A stretch of 36,393 bases of DNA from an uncultured Eubacteriales bacterium (GCA_948806215.1 CAQIDI010000009.1:1-36393), one strand, 5' to 3'; numbered from the stretch's first letter, positions 23,007 to 33,751 are shown. Notes: generated from the letters alone by a model not told the origin. Made by a program: numbers and translations.

Positions 23007-26000
23007 ATTTGAATACTGGATATCCATTGTTAATATTATTTTCATCAACTTTATAAATATTTTGCAACACAGAAGATGTTGTTAAAGTACTTATTAAAAT
23101 TTCTTTACTACTAACCGAACTAGCAATACTTATTTTAGCATCTAAGCCATAAGTTTGATAGTTGCCGCCCTTAACAAGCAAGTAAGTATTATAATTATAA
23201 TTTGAACCACTTGTTAAAATTGGACTAGATGATCCTAAAATTATTCCAAATTTTGAATTTGTTAAACCAATCGAATTTGATTCGTTAATTACAACATAGC
23301 TATTAGAAATTGTGGAATTTGTTAAATTACCACCAACAATACCACCGGCAACACCAAAGTTGTTAATTGTGTTTTTAGTATAAACTATCAAGCTAGAAAT
23401 TATAGCATAACAATCGGTTACTACTGCATTGCTCGAAGTTCCACTTACATTTTCGTTATATGCAGCAATTCCGCCAATAACTGGTTGAAGATTGTCAACC
23501 GTTACTTGTGCTTGTAACGCTCCGGTATTATAACATTTAGAAATTGTGCTTTGGTTATAACTACTAATACCACCAACAACAACGCCGCTAAGTGTTCCCC
23601 TATTACCCGAATAAGTAATGTTTCCACGGTTTTGAGTTGTAATACCCGAAACATATGTTGCAAGCAAGGTAAATCCGTTTTCGTTTATGAAGTTTGCTTC
23701 GTTAATAGTGTTATTAATTGTTCCGTTATTGTAAGTTACAACCCCGGCAATTCTATTTGCTTTTACAGCGTTGTAGGTTACATTTCCATTCGATTTAATT
23801 GTAACATTAGAAATTGTTCCATTATTATAAATTGCTAAACCACCAAAGTTAGTAGCATTAATTCTTGTGCCCATAACTTTTAAGTTTAAGTTTTTAATTA
23901 CACCACTACTACCAATAGTGTGAATAAATGCCATATTGCCTTCTTTAATATCGGTAAAGTTAATGTTATCAACTGTGTAATTATTACCATTTAACGAACC
24001 TGTAAATGCAGTGTTAACACCATTAATTACAAATCCATCAACGCTTTGTGGCCTTTGGTCAACTGGTAAATTGGAAGCATAAGTTATGTTGCTACCTAAT
24101 TCAAAATAACAATCCATATTATACTTAATATTACTTAGTTGAGTTGCATCGTTAATAATGTAAGGTTTTTCTTGACTACCATTACCACTTGAATAAATCA
24201 AATAAGAAATTGGATTTTCAAGTGTTGTGTAAGGAGATAATCTTTCAAGATTTGGAATATAGCTTAAAACAGAAACTCTGGCAACACCAATATCTTTTAG
24301 TTTGAACGATGTTACATTTGTTTGTTTTAAATCGTAAATCTTTTCTTCAATCACATCATTTGAAGAACCTAAATATTCAACTTTAACACGTGTATAAGTT
24401 TTAGTTGAATAGTTATCCCAAGTAATTGTTCCAGGGTATTCGTATCTTAAGTTGCTTGGAGCAACTGGAACTTCAACGAACACTTCTTCGCTTGGGTTAC
24501 TAATAATATATTTATCACCACTATCGTTATAAATGCTATCAAAACTAAATGCTTGAGCATAAACCGAGAACTCTGTTCCAAATAAAACATTTTCTCCTGC
24601 GTGTTTTTCATCGTAATCAGCAACATCCGAAAGGTTATACATAATGTGTTCGCCAACCACGGTTATAACTGGATTATCGATTGTGCCATATAAATATTTA
24701 TTAGTTGTATATGTTTTAATAATGTTATTAGAAGCATCACGCTTAACAACTGTAAAGGTATAATATTTTGCATTATCAACTGGTTTTACTCTAATATAGT
24801 TTTCACCGTTATAAGTGTAACTTTCCGCTTTTAGAGTTTCTAGTTTTGTTGCAGTTAAAGTTGTTTCATCCGAGCTAAACCAGCAATAAGAATCTTGTGT
24901 GAACACAGGAGGTTTTTCCTCGTTATTATCGCCCTCTTCGCCATCGCTTAATTTAATAATTTCTTCTGGTTTTTCTGGTTCAACTGGAACTTCTGGTTCT
25001 TCCGGTTCTGGATCAGGCTGTTCTGGTTCTGGAGCGGGGTCGGTAACATCTAATAAAATCTTACCATTCGAGCCAGAGAACGAAACACTAATTGTATATT
25101 CGCCTTTTGGATATTTTTCATCAGAACCCGATAAGTTATAGCCGTTTGTTCCGTTAACCATATTATTAATATCAACCGAAGTATCAACAGCTGTAAAGCC
25201 ATCTGGTCCTGTAACTCTAATATTAACTAAAGTTGCAACAGCCAAATCTAATTCGGTAACATTCCACTTAACCACACCATCTTCAATTCTAACAACAGGT
25301 TGTTCTAATTTTCTTGTGTAAATTTCTGGTGAGAATTCGCCGTTTAAGTATTCGGTATCGCTACCACCTGTTAATGCTCTAATAATTAAGGAATAAATTT
25401 TGCCAGCTTTTAAATTTAATGCTTCAAAATTTAATTCACGGTAATCGCCATTGGTTATAATTCCATAGTTAATATCTTGTTCGTTTTCTGGGTAACCGTA
25501 AGTTACATCTAACATATAAACTTCGTAAGATACTGCACCATTAACAGCATTCCAAATTAATCTACCATTTTCCATTCTGATATTTATTGGTGCATTTAAT
25601 CGTGCATATTCACGAGATTTTGCAGAGTCTGAACTTACAACATTAACGCCATAATTATAATGATCATCATCGGTAATTGTGCCAATCATTCTAATTTCTG
25701 CAGAATATTTATAAACCACATTAATACCAGCTTCGTTAATAATACCTGCTGGGTATTGATTTGTGTTACTTGGAAGGTCAAAGTAGCATCTTGAACTATC
25801 AGTGCCAGTAACATCGCTTGCTTTAACCATATGACCCCCAACTGATTCGTAAGAGTTTTCAACATAAACGCCGTTAATGTAAGCACTTCTAAACACTTCA
25901 ATTTTATAACCTAGTGCTTTTATTGTTTGAGATGGGCTTGTTTTATTATAAACATAATTAATTGCATCCCAAGTAAACTTACCTTCTCTAAGAGTTACAC

Positions 26001-29000
26001 TTTGAACTCCTGTTGTTTTAAACACTTCAATTTTTGTGCTTTCTTTAGAAGAAACTTGGCTAATACCATCGCCTTCTGCAACAACTTGAACATAATATTT
26101 TCCATCGGTAAACAATGGGTTATTAGATAAGTCGTAGTGGAAGTAACCATCCACATTATCTAAGAATGCATTATTTTCTACAGTGTCGTTGTTAATAACA
26201 ATATTTGTAACAACAATGCCTTCGGTTTCGTTATTTTTGTTAATATCAAATATTTCGCCTGCTCTAACATCCCAAATGCGTAAGTTAATTTCTCTAGCAT
26301 TTGAAGGAGTTGAAATTGCTAATTTACCTTCGTTAAAAGTTATGTTTGGAGTTGTTAATAATTGAACAGAGCAAGTGTTATTATAATTACTTGTAAAGTA
26401 TATGCTTCCGTCAGCATTATCCGAATCCGGTGTACCAACCGCTCTAACACTAACTAAATAAACATCTTCGCCAAGTTTAAGATCTGATACTGGCACGCAA
26501 TAAACATTGCTGCTTAAAATGTTTCCATTATTATCTTTTGCATAATATTTTTCATCGCCAGCTTTAATAGTTTTTGTTATTTTTGCAAAAGTATTTTGTG
26601 AAATTGCTGTTATTAAATAGTTAATATCAAAACCTTCTTTTCCATCAACCGACATAAAGTATAGTTTATTGTTTTTAACCATTGTCATAACAGGTTCTTG
26701 TTCTACCAACGCATTAACAATTGGTGTTTGAGGTGCTGGTAGCTTATAACCGGTTATTTCTTTTGAATAAACACCATTAACAAAGTTAGAAACTTGTACT
26801 GGCGAGTTTCCACCTTCTTCGCCTTCGGCTGCAAGCACAATTGGATCTTTAAATCCGCTACCTAAATATCTAACTTTTACTGTGTAAGGATTTCTTAATC
26901 CTGTTTCGGTAAAGTTAAAGTCAAAACTAAATTGAAGTTTTGAACTGTCGGAAGATAGTTCAACATTATATGGATGCATATTGGTAAACACTATTCCATT
27001 AATGGTTGCTTCAATATTATAAAGGAATTCAAATCTATCAAATAGCTCTGTTTCGTTTAAACCACCAGTGGTTAAAGCCGAAACGATTTTACTTTTAATT
27101 TCATCGTCGTAAAGTTCGTTATTGTTTAATGCCATCATAACATCATCATCAAACGACATTTCCCAATAAATAAACCCATTTACAACCTTATAGTTTTCAA
27201 CTGCTTTTGGTTTATAAACTTTTATAATAGAGTTTTCTCTTGGATGAGAATTTAAAATTGTTGTGCCATTACCCATTGCAACAACTGTTACAGAATATAG
27301 TGCAGAACCATATTCGGTAGTATCTAGCCCTTCACTGGTATTACCAGTTACATAAGTTGTTCTGGTTTGTTCGGTGTTTCCTATTGTTTGTTTAACAATT
27401 ACTTTATATTTTAATGCACCAACAACTGGATCCCATTTTATAACACCATTTTCAACTCGTAAGTTAAGTGGTTCAGCAAGGAATGTTGCATTGCAAGAAT
27501 TGCTTTTTGAGCCACTCAAATATCCAACTTGTTCCATTGAACTAGTAGATGAGCCTAAAGCAGCAACATAAAATTCGTAAACTCCCGATGGAATTGTGGT
27601 TGGCAATTCGTAGCCATTAGTTCCGTGAGCATCGCCAACAACTCTTATGCCATCAATAGTGATATCGTAATTACTATCGCCAATAAATATTTCGCTAGCT
27701 AAAGCGTTTGCAACTTTTATTACATATCCAGTAGCATTAGGAACTGGCGACCAAGTTAATAAATTATTTTCAAAATGCAAATCGGATACTGCAGTTAATT
27801 TATTAATTGTGAATTCTTCACTAAATTTGCTTAAGAATGTTATTGTGCCTTCAGTTGCATCTAATTTTTTTGATCTAATTTTTATGTTAATATTTTTTCC
27901 ACTTTCTAAAATATCATTAATAATTAATGCTTCGTTAAAGTTAGAAAAATAATCGCTTGTAACAGTAATATTTTCGCCAGTTTCTTCATCTAAAACTGTT
28001 TTTTCAAAAGTTAGTTTAACTCCATCTGCATAAATTTCGTAAACAACCTCGTCACCAACTAAACTCCAATTTAAGTATCCGTTACTTGTTATAATGTTTG
28101 TAACAGGAGCTAAAACTTCTATGCTAGGAATTAATGTTTCCTTTGAATTTAATACACCATTTTCAATATTACCTAGTGTTAGAATTGATAAAGAATAAAC
28201 GCCGGCATCTAAATTTTTTGTAACATCAAACGAAGTTGTTTCACTTGATAAATTAAATTCTTTAACTTCGTTATTTTCTGCTTTAGTAAAGGTTAATAAA
28301 ATCCCAGTTGCATTTAGTGAATTGTTTGTCCAAGTTAACATATTATTTTCGTTTTTATGAACATCTGAAACACTTTCTAGTTTTGTAACGCCAACTGTTC
28401 CAACACTAAGGTCGCCATTTAGATAACCTTTAACATTTTCGGAAGTTGAACCAACTGCTCTAATTTTGAATTCTGCATTATTAATGTTTGGATAATCAAA
28501 ATTTAAAGTTAATGTGTTTTTGCTTCCATCTTCGGTTCTTCCATTAAATGGTTCTAATGTTTGAACAGGAGAAACTTCGTAATAAAATTTATTAATATCG
28601 GTATAGTTTGAATCTGTAACAATCGAGTTCCAACTAAATTTAATTATACCTTCGCTATTAATAATTTTTAATCCTGTAATATCTGGAAGTTTTGTAACAT
28701 TTAATGCACTTGATAAATCACTATCAATTTTTCCATTTTGTTTTATTACAACAAAAACATCGTATGCTTTTCCTTTAATAAGGTCGTTAAACACAGCACT
28801 TGATTTTGTGTAGTTTTCTAATTTTTTTACTGTTGTTGTTCCATCCGATAAATAAACATCGAATTTTGCATCAAGCATTGTATTTGTCCAACAAATAATA
28901 CCTTCTCTAATTTTTAAATCAGCATTAGCATTATCAATTTTTTCTATGTTTTCTAACACTGTTGGAACATTTAATGCAATAATGTTTTTATCGTTTCCAA

Positions 29001-32000
29001 CACTATAAACTTTAATTGTATAAACACCAGCAACAAGTGATAATTTTGCTAAATCAAAGCTTGTTATCGAACTATCAATTTCTTGTGATAAAACAACCAC
29101 ATTATCAGCATTTAAAATTTCAATTTTATATTTATAAGGTATTAAGCCCAAATTAGAATTTGGTGTTAATATTAACTTACTGTTTTGAATTTTTGCAACA
29201 GGTGCAGGAGTAAGAGCAACTGTTAAATTATTAATGTTATATTCGGAATTAATATATTTAATTTCGCCTTCGCCATTGCTTAGTGCTCTAATGTTAAAGT
29301 TATAAATTCCGCTATCAATAATGTTAAATTCTGCTAAATTAAAACTTAATTGATTTGTTTTAAACACTTTGCCCAAGTTGTTTGTTATTTCGTATTCGGC
29401 TGCATTTGCAACTGCATCCCAACTAAACACGCCATTATTTATAACAAAATTTTCAACTGTTGGCAGCTTGCTAATTTTTATAGCATCGCTTTTTTCACTG
29501 TTTAAATAACCTTGCAAATATGCTTCAACTTGCAAATCGTAAATGGTTAAAGCTGTTAAGTTAGGAATGTTTATTATAACTGCAACTTCATTTTCCACTA
29601 AATTGTAGTTATAATCAAACTCAACATTTTCGCAAAGAACATTGTTTAAATAAACATTGTATTTAATATTGTCAATATCTTGTTGAACTAAATAAATTTC
29701 GCCACCAGCTGTAGCATTAACAACTGGTTTATCTAAGTGAGTTATTTGTTTAGGTTCGCTATATTCGCCTGTAACAGTGGAAACACCATTTCCGCAAGAC
29801 CTAACTCTAACTGTTAATTCTTTTGATGAATATGCACTTAAATCTAACGAACAAGTTGCATCTGCTTCAACAAACACTTCGGCATTGCCGGCTTCGGTTA
29901 TACCAACTGTGTAGCTAGCAGGTTTTGTTGAACCCAGATATTCCCAAGTTAATAGGCCATTAGTAACTTTAATATTTGTTGGAGCATCAAATTTTGTAAA
30001 ATTAAATGTTTCAATTTCGGAATTAATATAACCTACTGCACTTGTTGTTGTGTTACCATTTGCTTTTATCGTTACAGTGTAAACACCACTTACATAGTTA
30101 TTTGGTAAGTTAACAAATAAGTCGGTAACACCTAAAAACTCTGCATAAAAATCTTCGTTTCCATTTAAAGTTAGTTTAACATCGTAACTTGAAGCATTTG
30201 GAACTTCACCCCAAACTAGCTTGTAGTTAGAATTTAAATTATCTAAACTAATTAATTGGGTTTTAATAGAATCTAGGCTAACTTTATTTAGTTTATTAAC
30301 AGTTAAAGTTGCATAATCACTATTTAAGTATCCGCTATTTTCACTAACGGCAACCACTCTAATATTTATATCTACTCCAATTTCTGAAATGTTGGAATAT
30401 TCGTTTGTTGTAACCTTAACACCATTTTCATCGTTTCCAACATAAACCAAATAATAAACATTTTCTGATTTATCCCAAACCAACTTGCCATTTTCCACTC
30501 TTAAATTTTGTGGAGCATTTAAACGACTAATTTCAAAAACTTTTTCATCAGAAGAAATGTTTTTAACATTGTCGCCAACTGTTGTAATTCTTATGTAGTT
30601 AACACCATTTTTAATGTGATTGTTAATTTTATATGTTTGAGTGCCATCGCTAACACCATTTAATATTGGTGTGCCATCGTTAATTCTAATACTAAAATTA
30701 ATTGCACCATCCACAGTTTCAAACGATAACTCGTTATTTAAAACTGTAACTGCTGTAACTGTTGGTAGTTTTAAAAATTCATAAGCTACCGCATTTTCAA
30801 GCCCACTAGAAATTGTTGAAACGCCATCGCCTATTGCTTGAACTTTTACAATGTGTTCACCACTAGAAATGTTTGCAAAATTTAATGCAAACGAATTATT
30901 TGTTGTTGAATTAACATAAATACCATCTAGATAAACTTGATAGTTGTTAGAACCATTAATTGCTTCAAAATTAACAACGCCCGAATTTGTAACGCTTGTA
31001 ACTTTTGGAGAAGCAAGTTTTGTTATGTTAATTTCGGAATTAACAACTTGGCTATTAGCAAGTTTTAAGGAGCTATTGTTTAAACCAATAGTTCTAACAC
31101 TTAATGTGTAAGTTCCACTAGCGTTTAACATTTCTGCTAAGTTAAATTCGCTTTTAGAACTTCTAATTGATTTGCTTTCGCCATTGCCACTTAAAATTAA
31201 TTCGTATCCACCGCTTTGAGCAACACCATTAAACGATAAAATATTATTTTCAACTCTAAAATTAGAAACGGTTAAAGTTGGAGTTACATTAATAATTGAA
31301 GTTTCGCCACCAAATGTGCTTTCAGCATTTCCAACTGGAGTAACTTTTATTTGATAAGCTGTTGCGGCTAAAAAGTTTTCGTTAATTTCAACACTTAATT
31401 CATCTTCGGCTAAAACTTCTAAAGTTTCAACGCCATTATTTAATGCTGGACTTATTGTAATGTTATAAGATGTTGCACCATCAATTTTGTTCCAAGTAAC
31501 TTTACTAAATCCTGTTACATTATTAACTTTAACATCGTTATTTAAAATTAATACTGGAGCACCAAGTTTTGATATTATAAATTTTTCGGAATAAGCACCT
31601 TCAAAAACATAATAGCCTTCTTCGTTCTTGTTTGTTATATCGTGCGATGCTTTAATTCTAACTTCGTAGCTTCCTGCTTTATTTAGTGCTGGACGGTAAG
31701 AGTTAGTAATTGGATAAGTTCCTTCAATAACTCCATTAATTTCAATTTGATATCTATCGGCTAGTTCATTATTCTTCCAAGTTAAAACACCATTATTTGA
31801 TGTTATATCGGTTACTTGTGATAATTTTATAAACTTATATTCTTCACTAAAATCGCTATTACCATAAATTGCACCATCGCCTATTGCTCTAACTTTAACA
31901 ATGTGTCCTTGGTCGTAGGCCAAATTAACTTGTTCGTTAAAAACCCTAAATTCCACATATCTATTTGAAATTGGAGATTCGGGTTCTGGATCTGGAACAC

Positions 32001-32493
32001 TATAAACAGTTCCGTCTATATCAACTTCGTAACTAGTAGCCTTTGGAATGGCTTTAAATCTTATTTTGTTAGAAGTGTTTAAAAACGATATATTCATAAG
32101 TGCCGGAGTAGGTAATTTTTCTGGGTCGGGATTAACCTTAATTTCGGTGGAAGCCGATAAGGTTGTGCCCTTAACAGAAAATGTTACAACAACGCCACTT
32201 GTATCAATAGCGTTTGCAGTTACGGTAACTGTTCCTTCAATGCCATTTAAAGCTGTGGTGGAAAGCGACACAACGCCCGGCTTGTTAACCGAAACTGTAA
32301 CATCGGTTTTTGTTGCATCCACCGGAGATATTGCATAGCTTAAATCCAGCGTATTACCAACAAACATAGTAGCAGATGTTTTATCTACTTCTATTTTGGT
32401 TGGATTAATATCTTTAGAACAACCACAGCCAGTTAAAACCGCTGTGGCAATTAAACCTATTAAAAGTGTTAATAACGACTTATGTTTTTTCAT
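23005..32493 (-). CDS. Giant lipoprotein with Big2, about 25 FN3/Ig-like repeats and a GLUG-like end
   Basis: A 3162-residue surface protein. Residues 1-23 are a lipoprotein signal with lipobox LTGC (C23), so the N terminus is tied to the membrane. Residues about 28-120 form a Big2-like Ig domain. From about 125 to 2480 run some 23 repeats of 80-110 residues with a common plan: K-L-x-x-[PV], then N-x-x-L-x-W, then A-x-x-Y-x-[VI]-x-[IL], then Y-x-[VI]-x-[VI]-x-A-x-G. A Pro/Glu-rich spacer (about 2484-2530) and two more repeats follow. Residues about 2768-3162 (SGNGSQEKPYIINDATQL, repeated GG-[IV] and NNGTI units, ending NNGYPVFK) look like a GLUG/right-handed beta-helix domain. It could reach far beyond the wall as adhesin or matrix scaffold. 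AAGGAA precedes the ATG. Single-gene unit beside sipW. Confidence 0.85.
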   Translation of the reverse strand: MKKHKSLLTLLIGLIATAVLTGCGCSKDINPTKIEVDKTSATMFVGNTLDLSYAISPVDATKTDVTVSVNKPGVVSLSTTALNGIEGTVTVTANAIDTSGVVVTFSVKGTTLSASTEIKVNPDPEKLPTPALMNISFLNTSNKIRFKAIPKATSYEVDIDGTVYSVPDPEPESPISNRYVEFRVFNEQVNLAYDQGHIVKVRAIGDGAIYGNSDFSEEYKFIKLSQVTDITSNNGVLTWKNNELADRYQIEINGVIEGTYPITNSYRPALNKAGSYEVRIKASHDITNKNEEGYYVFEGAYSEKFIISKLGAPVLILNNDVKVNNVTGFSKVTWNKIDGATSYNITISPALNNGVETLEVLAEDELSVEINENFLAATAYQIKVTPVGNAESTFGGETSIINVTPTLTVSNFRVENNILSFNGVAQSGGYELILSGNGESKSIRSSKSEFNLAEMLNASGTYTLSVRTIGLNNSSLKLANSQVVNSEINITKLASPKVTSVTNSGVVNFEAINGSNNYQVYLDGIYVNSTTNNSFALNFANISSGEHIVKVQAIGDGVSTISSGLENAVAYEFLKLPTVTAVTVLNNELSFETVDGAINFSIRINDGTPILNGVSDGTQTYKINNHIKNGVNYIRITTVGDNVKNISSDEKVFEISRLNAPQNLRVENGKLVWDKSENVYYLVYVGNDENGVKVTTNEYSNISEIGVDINIRVVAVSENSGYLNSDYATLTVNKLNKVSLDSIKTQLISLDNLNSNYKLVWGEVPNASSYDVKLTLNGNEDFYAEFLGVTDLFVNLPNNYVSGVYTVTIKANGNTTTSAVGYINSEIETFNFTKFDAPTNIKVTNGLLTWEYLGSTKPASYTVGITEAGNAEVFVEADATCSLDLSAYSSKELTVRVRSCGNGVSTVTGEYSEPKQITHLDKPVVNATAGGEIYLVQQDIDNIKYNVYLNNVLCENVEFDYNYNLVENEVAVIINIPNLTALTIYDLQVEAYLQGYLNSEKSDAIKISKLPTVENFVINNGVFSWDAVANAAEYEITNNLGKVFKTNQLSFNLAEFNIIDSGIYNFNIRALSNGEGEIKYINSEYNINNLTVALTPAPVAKIQNSKLILTPNSNLGLIPYKYKIEILNADNVVVLSQEIDSSITSFDLAKLSLVAGVYTIKVYSVGNDKNIIALNVPTVLENIEKIDNANADLKIREGIICWTNTMLDAKFDVYLSDGTTTVKKLENYTKSSAVFNDLIKGKAYDVFVVIKQNGKIDSDLSSALNVTKLPDITGLKIINSEGIIKFSWNSIVTDSNYTDINKFYYEVSPVQTLEPFNGRTEDGSKNTLTLNFDYPNINNAEFKIRAVGSTSENVKGYLNGDLSVGTVGVTKLESVSDVHKNENNMLTWTNNSLNATGILLTFTKAENNEVKEFNLSSETTSFDVTKNLDAGVYSLSILTLGNIENGVLNSKETLIPSIEVLAPVTNIITSNGYLNWSLVGDEVVYEIYADGVKLTFEKTVLDEETGENITVTSDYFSNFNEALIINDILESGKNINIKIRSKKLDATEGTITFLSKFSEEFTINKLTAVSDLHFENNLLTWSPVPNATGYVIKVANALASEIFIGDSNYDITIDGIRVVGDAHGTNGYELPTTIPSGVYEFYVAALGSSTSSMEQVGYLSGSKSNSCNATFLAEPLNLRVENGVIKWDPVVGALKYKVIVKQTIGNTEQTRTTYVTGNTSEGLDTTEYGSALYSVTVVAMGNGTTILNSHPRENSIIKVYKPKAVENYKVVNGFIYWEMSFDDDVMMALNNNELYDDEIKSKIVSALTTGGLNETELFDRFEFLYNIEATINGIVFTNMHPYNVELSSDSSKLQFSFDFNFTETGLRNPYTVKVRYLGSGFKDPIVLAAEGEEGGNSPVQVSNFVNGVYSKEITGYKLPAPQTPIVNALVEQEPVMTMVKNNKLYFMSVDGKEGFDINYLITAISQNTFAKITKTIKAGDEKYYAKDNNGNILSSNVYCVPVSDLKLGEDVYLVSVRAVGTPDSDNADGSIYFTSNYNNTCSVQLLTTPNITFNEGKLAISTPSNAREINLRIWDVRAGEIFDINKNNETEGIVVTNIVINNDTVENNAFLDNVDGYFHYDLSNNPLFTDGKYYVQVVAEGDGISQVSSKESTKIEVFKTTGVQSVTLREGKFTWDAINYVYNKTSPSQTIKALGYKIEVFRSAYINGVYVENSYESVGGHMVKASDVTGTDSSRCYFDLPSNTNQYPAGIINEAGINVVYKYSAEIRMIGTITDDDHYNYGVNVVSSDSAKSREYARLNAPINIRMENGRLIWNAVNGAVSYEVYMLDVTYGYPENEQDINYGIITNGDYRELNFEALNLKAGKIYSLIIRALTGGSDTEYLNGEFSPEIYTRKLEQPVVRIEDGVVKWNVTELDLAVATLVNIRVTGPDGFTAVDTSVDINNMVNGTNGYNLSGSDEKYPKGEYTISVSFSGSNGKILLDVTDPAPEPEQPDPEPEEPEVPVEPEKPEEIIKLSDGEEGDNNEEKPPVFTQDSYCWFSSDETTLTATKLETLKAESYTYNGENYIRVKPVDNAKYYTFTVVKRDASNNIIKTYTTNKYLYGTIDNPVITVVGEHIMYNLSDVADYDEKHAGENVLFGTEFSVYAQAFSFDSIYNDSGDKYIISNPSEEVFVEVPVAPSNLRYEYPGTITWDNYSTKTYTRVKVEYLGSSNDVIEEKIYDLKQTNVTSFKLKDIGVARVSVLSYIPNLERLSPYTTLENPISYLIYSSGNGSQEKPYIINDATQLSNIKYNMDCYFELGSNITYASNLPVDQRPQSVDGFVINGVNTAFTGSLNGNNYTVDNINFTDIKEGNMAFIHTIGSSGVIKNLNLKVMGTRINATNFGGLAIYNNGTISNVTIKSNGNVTYNAVKANRIAGVVTYNNGTINNTINEANFINENGFTLLATYVSGITTQNRGNITYSGNRGTLSGVVVGGISSYNQSTISKCYNTGALQAQVTVDNLQPVIGGIAAYNENVSGTSSNAVVTDCYAIISSLIVYTKNTINNFGVAGGIVGGNLTNSTISNSYVVINESNSIGLTNSKFGIILGSSSPILTSGSNYNYNTYLLVKGGNYQTYGLDAKISIASSVSSKEILISTLTTSSVLQNIYKVDENNINNGYPVFK
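25054..32121 (-). repeat. Tandem FN3/Ig-like repeat array inside the giant gene
   Basis: Codes about 23 diverged copies of an 80-110 residue module, each beginning near a K-L-x-x-P/V boundary. The copies differ at both protein and DNA level, so they are not recent duplications; DNA identity between neighbours is low by eye. Confidence 0.7.
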
Positions 32494-32753
32494 TTTTATA
32501 AATTCCTTCGAACTAATTTAACACCATTTTACCAAAAAATATTAATATCGTAAAATAAAATATAACCACAAAATAAATTATTATATTTAATATATACTTA
32601 TATTTTGGCAAAAATTTTTAAAATTATGCCTTGTTTTTTGGTTAATTTAACCAATAAAATCTTAAAAATATTGTAATAAATATTAACCTATTTTAATGCA
32701 AAACTACACTTTCGATTTAATTAAATAATAAAATAAAATTTATGCTTTTAAGT

Positions 32754-32780
32754 AAAAAATCGAAGCTAATTAGCCTCGAT
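32754..32780 (-). terminator. Intrinsic terminator after YwaF-like gene
   Basis: On the minus strand AUCGAGGCUA pairs with UAGCUUCGAU (32780-32771 and 32768-32759), ten pairs including one G-U, followed by six U. It overlaps the last codons of the gene ending at 32766. Confidence 0.8.
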
Positions 32781-33539
32781 ATTTTTATTGTTTTTAGCGT
32801 GTTTTTGCTTGATTTTTTCAATTAGTTTTAATGGCAAAGTTATAACAAAAAATGGCGCAATAACTTGAATTAAAACAAATAAAACCATATATAATATTCG
32901 TGAAAAGTTATAGATAACTTCTAGTGGTTTTAGGTTAAATGGTTTTAATAAAAACATTAAATTTGCACCACACGAAACATCAACCACAAATGCCACAAGA
33001 GTAACAATTCCAGTTAAAACTGCATACCAGCCAAAATGGCGTAACTTAGGCACAAAATAATTGTTTCTTATTAACAATAAGCCTAAAAATAAAAAGTATG
33101 CGTGATATAATAAACTATGCAAACTTAAAAAATGAAACAACGGAAATTCTGGTAGCGATGTTGTTGGCATAATTAAAAAACAAAAACCACCAACAATGCC
33201 ACCTGTTGTTAGAAAACTTAACCCAACAAGTTCTAGTTTTCCTTTAAAAAAACCTGCTAAAAATGCCGCATAAATCATTATGCTACAATAATATAGTGGA
33301 ACCCAAGTATTAAGGTTTGCTCCGCCCACAGTTAAAAACCTATATGCTATTTTTAGCACTTCTAGCACAATAAAAATAATAGCACTAACTTTTATTATGT
33401 TTTTTATTGTTTCTTTTTTTAGATTTTTTAAAAAAAGCAATAATACAACAACAATTATTAGTAAAAATAAAACTGCTAGAATATGTCCTAAACTAAATAA
33501 ACCGCAGGCAGGATATTCTCCGGGTTTTGAAAAAAACAT
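32766..33539 (-). CDS. YwaF-like (TIGR02206/TMEM164-type) integral membrane protein
   Basis: A 257-residue protein with about seven membrane segments. The pattern fits the YwaF family: LFSLGHILAVLF near the start, WVPLYYCSIMIYAAF in the middle, and HFLSLHSLLYHAYFLFLG with several histidines in a membrane segment. The C-terminal tail is basic (KQKHAKNNK). The function of bacterial members is not known; animal TMEM164 is a lipid acyltransferase and the histidine/cysteine pattern could hint at similar chemistry, but that is speculation. It has its own promoter and terminator and stands between the giant surface gene and pheT. Confidence 0.65.
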   Translation of the reverse strand: MFFSKPGEYPACGLFSLGHILAVLFLLIIVVVLLLFLKNLKKETIKNIIKVSAIIFIVLEVLKIAYRFLTVGGANLNTWVPLYYCSIMIYAAFLAGFFKGKLELVGLSFLTTGGIVGGFCFLIMPTTSLPEFPLFHFLSLHSLLYHAYFLFLGLLLIRNNYFVPKLRHFGWYAVLTGIVTLVAFVVDVSCGANLMFLLKPFNLKPLEVIYNFSRILYMVLFVLIQVIAPFFVITLPLKLIEKIKQKHAKNNKNIEAN

Positions 33540-33565
33540 ATTTTTCTCCTGTATTCTACATATTT

Positions 33566-33594
33566 AAAATAGCATTAATACCAAAAAATGTCAA
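33566..33594 (-). promoter_or_regulatory. Promoter of YwaF-like gene
   Basis: Perfect TTGACA (33589-33594) and TGC-TATTTT (TATTTT at 33566-33571) on the minus strand, 17 bases apart, about 25 bases before the ATG; AGGAG follows. Confidence 0.75.
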
Positions 33595-33715
33595 ATTAAT
33601 AATTAAACAATAGATATTGACAAATATTCCTTTAGAAAGCCATTTTTTTATCTGAAATTTAATATAAGATTTAAGTAATAATTTATTTTGTGCTTTTTAG
33701 CTATTTTTAAAAACA

Positions 33716-33748
33716 AAAAAAGAAAGTGTTAAAACACCTTCTTTTTTT
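33716..33748 (-). terminator. Intrinsic terminator after pheT
   Basis: On the minus strand GAAGGUGUU pairs with AACACUUUC (nine pairs, one G-U) with a two-base loop; a long T run follows (A run 33715-33721). It lies just past the pheT stop at 33752. Confidence 0.85.
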
Positions 33749-33751
33749 TAT

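Noticed and set aside
24899..25141. Plus-strand open frame of 80 codons rich in Ser and Gly.
   Set aside because: It is the opposite strand of the Pro/Glu-rich spacer in the giant gene; low complexity and no ribosome binding site.
25054..32121. Repeats considered as a CRISPR array or a recent tandem DNA duplication.
   Set aside because: The repeats are protein modules of 80-110 residues with low DNA similarity; no short direct repeats with spacers occur.
33617..33622. Perfect TTGACA on the plus strand.
   Set aside because: No -10 at 16-18 bases and no plus-strand gene follows.
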